A stretch of DNA of 64,000 bases. It comes from Bifidobacterium catenulatum PV20-2 (GTDB taxonomy: Bacteria; Actinomycetota; Actinomycetes; Actinomycetales; Bifidobacteriaceae). Below the pieces are notes generated by a model that was not told the DNA's origin, searched no databases, and saw only the letters and a program-made list of their open reading frames with translations. The first letter of the stretch is position 1; the number at the start of each line of letters is the position of its first letter. The stretch spans positions 1,302,001 through 1,366,000 of the forward strand of contig NZ_CP007456.1 of assembly GCF_000800455.1 (NCBI RefSeq), written 5' to 3'. This document shows positions 47,718 to 55,617 of the stretch, one piece after another. The translations under genes were made by a program, and so were the position numbers.

Positions 47718-49355
47718 ATGATGAGTTCACGCCATATCCCACATCCGGCCTTCGACAACGCGGCAAATCTCGATTCAACGTTGCTCAGAGCCATCAGACA
47801 ATATGAACAGGCTTTAATGGCCAATGACACCGCCACGCTTTCGGAATTGTTCGCCGATAATCCGGATGATATTCCCGTGGTACGTTCCGATAGCGCGGGA
47901 ATGCTGGTCGGACATAACGCCATCACCGCGTTTCGGGCAAAGAGAGGCGGTGCCCCGGAGCGCAAACTGCATCGCCGTGTGGCACGACAGCTGGATGCCA
48001 ACAATGCGTGCGTGATTTCCGAATTCGATAAAGCATCTGGAGGCAGGGTAATTCAAACGCAGGTGTGGTCACGCGTAGCAGATGCAAGCAACAGCCGGTT
48101 CGATTCTCGCGGCACCGAACCGGCTTGGAAAATCGTCGCCGCGCATCTGACGTATCCCGCGCCCGCCGTGGATCGGCGTGTCTGGCGTGTGGTCGGCACA
48201 CCGCTGACAAAGGCGAATGTCCAAGGACCGTTATCAGGTATGAACGTCGCAGTCAAGGACCTTTACGCCATCGCCGGCCAACGCATCGGTGCCGGCAATC
48301 CTGATTTTCTAGCAGACTCTCCGATCCGCATGCGAAATGCCGATGCCGTGGAACTGCTGCTACTCGCCGGAGCCGATATCGCAGGCATCGCCCAGACCGA
48401 CGAGTTCGCTTATTCCCTGGCTGGCACGAACATCCATTACGGCACACCGCCGAACCCCAAGGCGCCAGAGCGAATCAGCGGAGGCTCATCATCAGGCCCC
48501 GCCACAGCGGTAGCATGCGGACAGGCTACAATTGGATTGGGCACCGACACTGCCGGATCAATTCGTATTCCCTCGTCATATCAGGGATTGTGGGGCATTC
48601 GCACCACACACGGACGAATCAGCCGCAAAGGCATCCATCCATTGTCTGAATCTTTCGACACGGTCGGTTGGATGACCCGAGATGCGCAGACTCTGGCATT
48701 TGTCGCCAAAGCAATGATGCCGGAGCAGGAACCCGGCACGATGATCGACGGTTTGGCAATCTGCCCTGCGCTGGACCAGTGCGTCGAACAAGACGTTCGC
48801 GAACCATTCATAGCCTTCCGTGCCAGCATCGGCAATCGGAATAGTGGCGCGCACGGCGATATTTCCACTGCCGGCTTCACCTCTGGCATGCTGGATGAAC
48901 TTGTATCGATCTTCCAGACCGTACGCGGCTATGAGGCATGGCAGGCAAATGGCGAATGGGTGAGCCAACATTGGTCGTCATTGGCGCCAGAAATTGCAGC
49001 ACGATTCCATCATGACGCCACAATCAGCTCCAGCGACTATCACGAGGGACTGAAACGACTCAAACAGGCCAGAGCAATGGTACGCGGAATTATTGGAAAC
49101 CATGCACTGCTGATTCCCTCGGCATCATCCGTCGCGCCATTGAAAATCAGCAGCAACGACATGGCACAGGCCGAGCGTACCCGCGCACAGACACTACGTT
49201 TGACCAGCATCGCAGGCATCGGCGGACTGCCCGCCGTGAACATCCCATTGGAAACAACAGATGGACTGCCATGCGGCGCATGCCTTATTAGCCCAGCAGG
49301 CTCAGACAAGTCACTGATTGATCTCGCCAAAGAACTCTATAAGGGAATGGAATAA
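47718..49355 (+). CDS. AtzH/HpxZ-like domain fused to an amidase-signature hydrolase
   Basis: A 545-residue fusion. Residues about 18-145 form a SnoaL-like AtzH/HpxZ (DUF3225) domain. Residues about 160-545 are an amidase-signature enzyme of the AtzE/HpxY type. The triad K180 (MNVAVKDLY), S257 (GGSSSG) and S281 (GTDTAGSIR) is complete, and the S257-S281 spacing equals that of classical amidases. In Klebsiella the corresponding HpxY and HpxZ proteins are separate and serve the lower uric-acid pathway. Here the likely substrate is oxalurate or oxamate, produced downstream of the PucG-like enzyme (inference). It overlaps no neighbour but starts 6 bp after the formamidase gene and closes the operon. 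Confidence 0.87.
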   Translation: MMSSRHIPHPAFDNAANLDSTLLRAIRQYEQALMANDTATLSELFADNPDDIPVVRSDSAGMLVGHNAITAFRAKRGGAPERKLHRRVARQLDANNACVISEFDKASGGRVIQTQVWSRVADASNSRFDSRGTEPAWKIVAAHLTYPAPAVDRRVWRVVGTPLTKANVQGPLSGMNVAVKDLYAIAGQRIGAGNPDFLADSPIRMRNADAVELLLLAGADIAGIAQTDEFAYSLAGTNIHYGTPPNPKAPERISGGSSSGPATAVACGQATIGLGTDTAGSIRIPSSYQGLWGIRTTHGRISRKGIHPLSESFDTVGWMTRDAQTLAFVAKAMMPEQEPGTMIDGLAICPALDQCVEQDVREPFIAFRASIGNRNSGAHGDISTAGFTSGMLDELVSIFQTVRGYEAWQANGEWVSQHWSSLAPEIAARFHHDATISSSDYHEGLKRLKQARAMVRGIIGNHALLIPSASSVAPLKISSNDMAQAERTRAQTLRLTSIAGIGGLPAVNIPLETTDGLPCGACLISPAGSDKSLIDLAKELYKGME

Positions 49356-49682
49356 CAGATGGTTTCCCTAATAAACAATCATGCAGCAAGATAGCAACAC
49401 CACCCAAGCGACGGATCGCGCCAAAAGGGGCTCTCTTTCTCCTTCGGCGCGACGCTAATCGCAATCATGACTGATGTGGAACTCATCGCCGGTTCCCTAC
49501 ATTGCCTATGTTGATGACCATGCCGTTGGCATGGCTGATCTGCCTGTGTTTCCGCCATATCATCCATCTGACTTGCATATAACCGTCCATACGGGAATCC
49601 GCGAACGCAAGTCAATATCACTTCCGTCAATCGCCGACCGCAAGAGACGTTCATGGAGCGGCGGATTCCCTTATATTCCGAC
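49356..49682. other. Intergenic region after the allantoin island
   Basis: No convincing gene was found. A modest hairpin TCGCGCC/GGCGCGA (49416-49452), rich in T within the loop, may end the island transcript. A GGGAATCCGC/GCGGATTCCC pair (49593-49602 and 49661-49670) with a long loop is of unknown meaning. Confidence 0.45.
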
Positions 49683-49726
49683 AAAACCCGTACTGTTATG
49701 CGACACGCAATAACAGTACGGGTTTT
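49683..49726. terminator. Strong hairpin upstream of the GntR operon
   Basis: A perfect 17-bp stem AAAACCCGTACTGTTAT/ATAACAGTACGGGTTTT has a 10-nt loop. The A/T-rich base allows termination in either direction. The stem itself contains the ACTGTTAT sequence repeated in the operators that follow. Confidence 0.65.
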
Positions 49727-49734
49727 CTGTGTTA

Positions 49735-49779
49735 CTGTTATATATAACAGCTAAACAGTTTGCATCTAACTGTTCAGCT
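49735..49779. promoter_or_regulatory. Candidate operators of the GntR/YtrA-type regulator
   Basis: A perfect 16-nt palindrome CTGTTATATATAACAG (49735-49750) is followed by a dyad AGCTAAACAGTT-N7-AACTGTTCAGCT (49749-49779, one mismatch). Both contain inverted ACTGTT units and sit 45-90 bp before the regulator start, overlapping the expected promoter. They suggest autoregulation. Confidence 0.6.
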
Positions 49780-49823
49780 GGGAGATATATCACCTACGGA
49801 ATATACAGAAAAAGAGGCACAGA

Positions 49824-50201
49824 TTGAAGCTGATCATCTCATCCGTGTCCGGAGAACCGATTTACGAACAGATCAAGAGCCAAATCAGGTCCGTGATCAT
49901 GTCGGGTGAGCTTACGGCAGGCGAGGCGCTTCCCTCACTGCGCAAGCTCGCCAAGGAACTGCGCGTCAGCGTGCTCACCGTGACCAGAGCGTATAACGAA
50001 CTGGCCGACGAGGGGCTCGTGGAGAATGTGCAGGGCAAAGGCACATTCGTGATGGAACGAGGCAACGAACTCATGAAGGAACGTGCGCGTGAACGCATCA
50101 TGGACAAGCTCCGTGAAGTTTCCATCGAGGCCAAAGCCGCCGACATCAACCTGCTTGATCTGCTTGGCATGTTCGAGAAAGCGTACAGGGAACAATCATG
50201 A
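49824..50201 (+). CDS. GntR-family (YtrA subfamily) transcriptional regulator
   Basis: A 125-residue regulator with one winged helix-turn-helix: PIYEQIKSQIRSVIMSGELTAGEALPSLRKLA-type sequence (about 11-43), RVSVLTVTRAYNELADEGLVENVQGKGTFV and a short C-terminal dimerisation helix. It lacks the large effector domain of other GntR classes, which is typical of YtrA-type repressors of ABC transporter operons. It uses a TTG start preceded by AGAGG. Its end overlaps the ABC ATPase gene by 4 bases. Regulation is probably through the ACTGTT dyads upstream. Confidence 0.88.
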   Translation: MKLIISSVSGEPIYEQIKSQIRSVIMSGELTAGEALPSLRKLAKELRVSVLTVTRAYNELADEGLVENVQGKGTFVMERGNELMKERARERIMDKLREVSIEAKAADINLLDLLGMFEKAYREQS

Positions 50202-51130
50202 ACGATTCCTCACTCCCCCAAGGAACACGGCCAACCTTGGCCTTGAGCGTAACTGGATTGACGAAGCATTATGATTCCGGCTTCACATTGGATGACGTGA
50301 CCTTCGACCTGCCGTCCGGCTACATCATGGGTCTGGTCGGTCCGAACGGAGCCGGCAAATCCACGTTGATCAAACTGATCCTCAATATGACCACGCGAGA
50401 CGCGGGACGAATCGAAGTGCTCGGCCTTGACGCGATGGCCAATGAGGAGCGGGCCAAAGAGCAGATGGGCGTAGTGCTCGACAGCAGCTATTTCATCGAA
50501 TACATGACGGTCGACGCGGTGGAACGGACAAGCAGCCCAATGTACCCGCTGTGGGACCACAATCTGTTCGACGCATACCTCAGACGGTTCGGACTCGGAC
50601 GAAACAAGAAGATCAAGGACCTGTCGCGCGGCATGCAGATGAAGCTCATGCTCGCCGTAGCGTTGAGCCACGATGCGAAACTGCTGATTCTCGACGAGCC
50701 GACCAGCGGTCTGGACGTACTGTCCCGCGACGAGCTCATGGACATCCTGTCCGATTATGTTGCGGATGGCGGACACAGCGTAATCTTCTCCACGCATATC
50801 ACCGCCGATTTGGAGCGTTGCGCGGATTTCCTCGCGTATATAACGAACGGCATGCTGTATTACAGCGGGCCGAAAGACGAGTTCGAAGACGCGTTCCGTC
50901 TGGTCAAGGGCGGTCCGGATGAGCTTACTGATGGTCTACAGCGGGCAATGGTCGGCATCCGCACATACGCAACCGGCTTCGACGCGTTGGTCCGCACGCA
51001 GGACATCCCACACATCGGCGGCACCGACGGTCTCCTGACACAGCATGCTTCGATTGAAGATGTGATCAGACTGACCAACGCCGCGGAACATACGGCAACC
51101 GGCAATACCAACGAAGGAGACGTACGATGA
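50198..51130 (+). CDS. ABC transporter ATP-binding protein
   Basis: A 310-residue ATPase. Walker A is GPNGAGKST (48-56), the signature is the variant DLSRGMQMKL, and Walker B is LLILDEPTSGLD. A C-terminal extension of about 80 residues follows the nucleotide-binding domain. The variant signature occurs in YtrB/EcsA-like exporters of the ABC-2 type. It overlaps the regulator gene upstream and the permease gene downstream by 4 bases each, so the three form one translationally coupled operon. The substrate is unknown; relatives respond to cell-envelope stress. Confidence 0.9.
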   Translation: MNDSSLPQGTRPTLALSVTGLTKHYDSGFTLDDVTFDLPSGYIMGLVGPNGAGKSTLIKLILNMTTRDAGRIEVLGLDAMANEERAKEQMGVVLDSSYFIEYMTVDAVERTSSPMYPLWDHNLFDAYLRRFGLGRNKKIKDLSRGMQMKLMLAVALSHDAKLLILDEPTSGLDVLSRDELMDILSDYVADGGHSVIFSTHITADLERCADFLAYITNGMLYYSGPKDEFEDAFRLVKGGPDELTDGLQRAMVGIRTYATGFDALVRTQDIPHIGGTDGLLTQHASIEDVIRLTNAAEHTATGNTNEGDVR

Positions 51131-51843
51131 ACACGACAGCGAACGCGGACGCCATGACCGCCATCCTTAGGCAGATTTCCTTGGACTGGAACCGCACCAT
51201 CAGCTACGGACGGTCGTACATAGCCATCTTCTTCGCGTACGTTCCAGGTTTCACATGCCTGATGGCGGCCACAGGATCCACTCTCGACAGCGTTGCGGGA
51301 GCCGCCATCGGCGGAGCGGCCTCCGGCTTCCTGATGCTTAATATCACCCTGTTCTCCTATGAACAGATGAACAACCATCATTGGATGAACGGCATCGTGC
51401 CCATCAACCGCAACCACCAGATCCTCGGACGATTCGCATTCCTTATCGCCTGCGATCTGGTGGCAGGATTGGAAGTGGCCGTCAGCATCGCCTGCGCCGG
51501 CATCATCATGCACGAGCCAGTTAAAGTGACTGATGCGATCGGCTTCGCCGCGATGACCGTGCTGACCCTCGTTCTGCTCAACGCCATCGTGCAGCCGTTC
51601 CTGTACCGGTTCTCCCCTTATCGCGCCATGGCCGCCATTATTCTGAGCATCGGCGTGATCGGGGGCACGGTCATCGGACTGTGCAAGGCATTGCCGGAAC
51701 TCGAAAAGACCGTCGAACAGCTGGCCGAGGCGATCAGCCGGCACCAAGCCATTGCGTTAGCGGCATTCTTGATCATCGACGTACTCGCCTTGGCGTTCTC
51801 CCGCAAGATATCGCTGCATATTTACGGCAGCAAGGACATCTGA
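51127..51843 (+). CDS. ABC-2-type permease
   Basis: A 238-residue integral membrane protein with about six helices (around 27-50, 54-75, 100-122, 128-150, 160-182 and 208-226). The stretch SYEQMNNHHWMNGIVPINRNHQILGRF after helix 2 resembles ABC-2 permeases that carry short PRxR-like loops. It is the membrane partner of the preceding ATPase. The transported compound is unknown. A hairpin at 51877-51912 follows. Confidence 0.82.
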   Translation: MNTTANADAMTAILRQISLDWNRTISYGRSYIAIFFAYVPGFTCLMAATGSTLDSVAGAAIGGAASGFLMLNITLFSYEQMNNHHWMNGIVPINRNHQILGRFAFLIACDLVAGLEVAVSIACAGIIMHEPVKVTDAIGFAAMTVLTLVLLNAIVQPFLYRFSPYRAMAAIILSIGVIGGTVIGLCKALPELEKTVEQLAEAISRHQAIALAAFLIIDVLALAFSRKISLHIYGSKDI

Positions 51844-51876
51844 ACCGAGCCAGCCGGTAGACTCTTATGGAACGTA

Positions 51877-51912
51877 TTTGGGGTCTTCCGAATCAACGGA
51901 AAGCCCCAAATG
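51877..51912. terminator. Imperfect convergent terminator
   Basis: ATTTGGGGTCTTCCG and CGGAAAGCCCCAAAT pair with a two-base internal mismatch around a 6-nt loop. It lies between the converging permease and HAD genes. Confidence 0.6.
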
Positions 51913-51938
51913 CATATATCCCCGTACGACGCCGGTTC

Positions 51939-52598
51939 CTACAATACGGCAGGCGCGTCGTGGAAGTCGAACATGACACCATCTGCCAGACCGCAAATCG
52001 CCGGCCAATCGGCATCGGACGAATCGTCGTGCATGGCCCATACCTTCATGCCAACCGACTTGGCGGAACGCATGCCGACCAGCAAATCCTCGAACACGGT
52101 GCACTCCCCCGGCTCGACTCCGAGACGAGATGCAGCCAACAGATACACGTCCGGCCGGTCTTTGCCGACATCGCCGGCATCATCGACGCTGACCACTTCA
52201 TCGAAGTAGTCGAAAATACCAACATGCTTCATCGCCGGCTCTCTCATCATCGGCGGTAGCGATGTGGCAACGGCAAGTTTCGCTCCGCTCCCCTTCAATT
52301 GAGCGAGATATTCGCGCGCATATGGCTTGGCTTCGACCACTGTGGAATACATGACGCGAGCCATATGATCCCACTCGTCCATCAGCTCTTCGGGAGTGTC
52401 GGATAGATCAAAACGCGCGATCGTATATTCGGCGATCTGGCGGAATTGCATGGCTGCAACTTTCGTCATGTAATCGTCCGGCACGTCAATGCCTCGTTTT
52501 GAAAGAAAATCGATGTCAACCTGATCCCATACGCCCATGGAATCAAGTAGTGTGCCGTCAAGATCGAAAATGGCGCCTTTGCCTTGGTTGCTTGCCAT
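51939..52598 (-). CDS. HAD-superfamily hydrolase (beta-phosphoglucomutase-like)
   Basis: A 219-residue HAD-IA phosphatase or mutase. The nucleophile motif FDLDGTLLDSMGVWDQVD is at 11-28, the Thr/Ser motif VATSLPPMMREPAM near 115, the Lys region KDRPDVYLLAASRLGVEPGECTVFEDLLVG near 145-174. A helical cap lies between 20 and 95. Related enzymes dephosphorylate sugar phosphates or riboflavin intermediates. The substrate is not assigned. Confidence 0.88.
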   Translation of the reverse strand: MASNQGKGAIFDLDGTLLDSMGVWDQVDIDFLSKRGIDVPDDYMTKVAAMQFRQIAEYTIARFDLSDTPEELMDEWDHMARVMYSTVVEAKPYAREYLAQLKGSGAKLAVATSLPPMMREPAMKHVGIFDYFDEVVSVDDAGDVGKDRPDVYLLAASRLGVEPGECTVFEDLLVGMRSAKSVGMKVWAMHDDSSDADWPAICGLADGVMFDFHDAPAVL

Positions 52599-52695
52599 CG
52601 ATATCCTGCCTTTCGATTCTTATTCAAAACTGCTCACGCAGTTTTTGATGGTCGATTCCTGTTTCACGGGGTCCTTTATTATTGTGCGTCCTACG

Positions 52696-54402
52696 TTAAT
52701 CGAGAACCGATGATTTGAGCAGTTCTTCGGCATGTTCCAGCGAGGCTTCGCTTTCGCTGCCGGACAGCATGCGTGCGATCTCATGCACACGATCGCCGCC
52801 ACGCACCTGTTTGATGGTGGTTTCGACCGACCCATCTTTCGTTTCGCCTTTCGCGACAACATATTGCTCGTCGGCCCAGGATGCGACCTGCGGCAGATGG
52901 GTGACGACTATGACCTGCGCGGATTGAGCGAGTTTCGCCAATCGTGCGCCAAGTTCCACCGCGGTTTTGCCACCGACACCCGCATCGACCTCATCGAAAA
53001 TGAACGTCATGGGAGGTACGGAACCGCCCGCCACCACATGTTTTTCAGCGGCGACGAGTTCGAGTGCCAGCATGAGTCGGCTCAGCTCGCCACCAGACGC
53101 GCTTTTGCCCATCGGCATTTGCGGTGAGCCGGGAAACGGTGTGAACAGAAAATCAATGTCGTCAGCACCGGAGGCATCCAAATGTTCTCGTTCCGATACG
53201 CGGATTTCCAACTTTGATCCACTCATGGCCAGTGATTCAAGTTCCGCGGTGACTTTGGCGGCGAGCTCTTTCGCCGCGGCGGTACGTCTTTTGCTTACCG
53301 CACGTGCCGCTTTCAACGCTTCACCAAACAGTTTCTCGCGTTCCTCCTGCAATTGGCCGACTTTTTCCGGAGATGCATCCAAGTCTTCCAAGTCGAACAC
53401 CGCTTGATCCCTCCACGCGATCACGTCCGACAGTTCCGGCCCCCAACGACGAACCAATTCGTCAAGCTCATGGATACGTCCATTGATGGCGTCCAAGTCT
53501 TCCATGCCGAGATCATTGTCGACTTCGCCCGACAAGGTAAACACCACATCAGACAAATCAGTACTGATGGAATCAAGCCGATCGGCCAATTCCGAAAACA
53601 CGCCGTCCACGTGAATGGCACGAAGCGCCTGCGACGCGCGATCAATCAGATCGGTGGCGCTGGATGATTCAACATCGTCAACAACCTGCGAAGCATCCAA
53701 CGCACTCAACGCACGGTTCACCCCTTCGGCAATCTCGGCCGCGTTCTCAATGCGATCACGGCGAGCACGCAACTCGGCCATCTCCCCCGGCTGCGGATCG
53801 ATGCGGTTGATTCGTTCGATGGACTCGCGCAGGTAGTCCGCCTGCTGACGCATGGACGACTCCTGGCTCGACAATCGCTCCAACCGATCATCCATGGCAC
53901 GAAGCGCATTCCAAGCTTTGCCGTATGCGGCCAACGCCACGTCATCGCCGGCATAGCGATCCAAAAACTCACGTTGTCTTACGGAAGAAGCGATACGCAG
54001 CTGATCTGCCTGACCATGAATCGTCACCAGCTCCGCTGCGATCGACCCCAGTACGGAACGAGGCACGCTACGCCCTGACAGCATGCTGCGGGAACGACCG
54101 GAGGCAGGCACCTTGCGAGACAGGAACAGTTCTCCGTCTTCAGGTTCGAAACCCGCCTCGTGCGCCGCGGCAACCGCCGCAGGCGATGAGGCGACCTCGA
54201 ACACGCCCTGCGCCCACGCTTCGTTCGCTCCAACCGATACGCGGCCACCGTCGGAAGGGCCGCCGGAAATCAGCCGGATCGCACTGAGCAGCATCGATTT
54301 GCCGGCACCCGTCTCACCGGTGATCGCCGTCATACCGCCGGCAGGTGCGATCAATGCCGAACGGATCGGCCCAAGATTATGAATCTCAAGTTCTTCAAGC
54401 AT
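52696..54402 (-). CDS. recN: DNA repair protein RecN
   Basis: SMC-like ATPase acting at double-strand breaks. The 568 residues start MLEELEIHNLGPI with Walker A GETGAGKSMLLSAI (about 30-43). A long coiled-coil central region and the C-terminal ATPase half follow, with SASGGELSRLMLALELV (signature), TFIFDEVDAGVGGKTAVEL (Walker B) and VIVVTHLPQVASWAD. It is encoded 8 bp after nadK on the same strand, a conserved actinobacterial arrangement with tlyA and nadK. Confidence 0.95.
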   Translation of the reverse strand: MLEELEIHNLGPIRSALIAPAGGMTAITGETGAGKSMLLSAIRLISGGPSDGGRVSVGANEAWAQGVFEVASSPAAVAAAHEAGFEPEDGELFLSRKVPASGRSRSMLSGRSVPRSVLGSIAAELVTIHGQADQLRIASSVRQREFLDRYAGDDVALAAYGKAWNALRAMDDRLERLSSQESSMRQQADYLRESIERINRIDPQPGEMAELRARRDRIENAAEIAEGVNRALSALDASQVVDDVESSSATDLIDRASQALRAIHVDGVFSELADRLDSISTDLSDVVFTLSGEVDNDLGMEDLDAINGRIHELDELVRRWGPELSDVIAWRDQAVFDLEDLDASPEKVGQLQEEREKLFGEALKAARAVSKRRTAAAKELAAKVTAELESLAMSGSKLEIRVSEREHLDASGADDIDFLFTPFPGSPQMPMGKSASGGELSRLMLALELVAAEKHVVAGGSVPPMTFIFDEVDAGVGGKTAVELGARLAKLAQSAQVIVVTHLPQVASWADEQYVVAKGETKDGSVETTIKQVRGGDRVHEIARMLSGSESEASLEHAEELLKSSVLD

Positions 54403-54410
54403 CAGTGTTT

Positions 54411-55349
54411 TTACTCGTTCGCTTCTTTATCTTCCGGAGACACGTGGCCGCGATGTACTTCCCCGGTTTTACGTGCCTGTTCGCGCCATCCGACAACAGG
54501 AAGATCGAATTTCGTGACCAAGCGATTCGTGAAGGGCACGCCGGAAAGACGGGCCAGACGCAAGGTGCTCTTCGATTCGCGCACTTCGACGCGCGTGCCT
54601 CGTGGCAATGCGCGTTGGCGGCGGCCATCGCAGCAGATCCAGCCGTCCGACGTGGAATCCTCGAGAATATCGATGGCGAACGTGGAACCGGAACCAATAA
54701 TCAACGGACGGGCGAACAAGGCATGAGCCGCCAATGGCACCAACTGCAACGCCTTCACGTTCGGCCACATGATCGGCCCTCCTGCGGAAAACGCATACGC
54801 AGTGGAACCGGTCGGCGTCGATACGATCACGCCATCGCAGCCGAAGGAGCTCATTTCCACATCATCCACGCGAATCGACAATTCGACCATTTTGCCACGG
54901 TCGGCACGCTCCAGCGTGATGTCATTCAACGCCCAATCGCCAATCGGCTCATTCGCCCCCGGCAGCCACACGTCAACATGCGCGATCATGCGTTCATCGA
55001 TGGAATAATCATGCTCGGCAACCCTGCGGATCGCCTCACTCATCTGGAAGCTTTCAAATTCCGCCAAAAAACCGACATGTCCCAAGTTCACGCCAAGAAT
55101 CGGCACGCTGGTGCAGTGCACCAGTTCGGCCGCTCGAAGAATGGTGCCATCCCCGCCGAGCACCACCACGATTTCGGTTCGTTCGGGAACCACCGGCGAC
55201 TGCCTGCCGAAGTCCGGCGCCTCGATATTGTCGATGATCGACACTTCGAAACCGGCCTGGGTCAGCTGCTCGACCGCCTCCTCAACCACCGTTCCGCTCT
55301 CTCTCAGGCGACTATGTGTCACCACCACCGCATGACGGGTACCGAACAT
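54411..55349 (-). CDS. nadK: NAD kinase
   Basis: Phosphorylates NAD to NADP. The start at 55349 follows AAAGGGA and gives 312 residues; a TTG two codons upstream is less likely. The motifs are VVLGGDGTILRAAEL (about 65-79, with the GGDGT signature), NLGHVGFLAEFE (about 92), and DGVIVSTPTGSTAYAFSAGGPI (about 180-202). In related genomes tlyA, nadK and recN are consecutive, and here tlyA lies 5.9 kb away, on the far side of trkHA and the foreign insert. Confidence 0.95.
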   Translation of the reverse strand: MFGTRHAVVVTHSRLRESGTVVEEAVEQLTQAGFEVSIIDNIEAPDFGRQSPVVPERTEIVVVLGGDGTILRAAELVHCTSVPILGVNLGHVGFLAEFESFQMSEAIRRVAEHDYSIDERMIAHVDVWLPGANEPIGDWALNDITLERADRGKMVELSIRVDDVEMSSFGCDGVIVSTPTGSTAYAFSAGGPIMWPNVKALQLVPLAAHALFARPLIIGSGSTFAIDILEDSTSDGWICCDGRRQRALPRGTRVEVRESKSTLRLARLSGVPFTNRLVTKFDLPVVGWREQARKTGEVHRGHVSPEDKEANE

Positions 55350-55617
55350 CGTCAATCCCTTTCCAGCAAAGGAAACGTCCTATGAAAAACGCCTATGAAG
55401 ACGCCACCGACCTCCAGTGTAATCGAACAAATGAACGAAAACCGGCAATGCGCGTCGGAAACATGCCAAAACCCGCGGAAATACCCCAAATCCGCCTCCA
55501 ATGCAAGCCACGAATCAGGAATGTCAGCCGTCAAATAGCCTGTTAGTCGCACATATGCCTACAATAGCTCACAGGAAAGAAGACCAACACATCATAAGAA
55601 AAGGAGAGAGGAACGGC

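Noticed and set aside
49379..49684. Open frame of about 100 codons on the minus strand after the allantoin island
   Set aside because: Composition is not protein-like, no ribosome site, and it overlaps a terminator-like hairpin and an inverted repeat.
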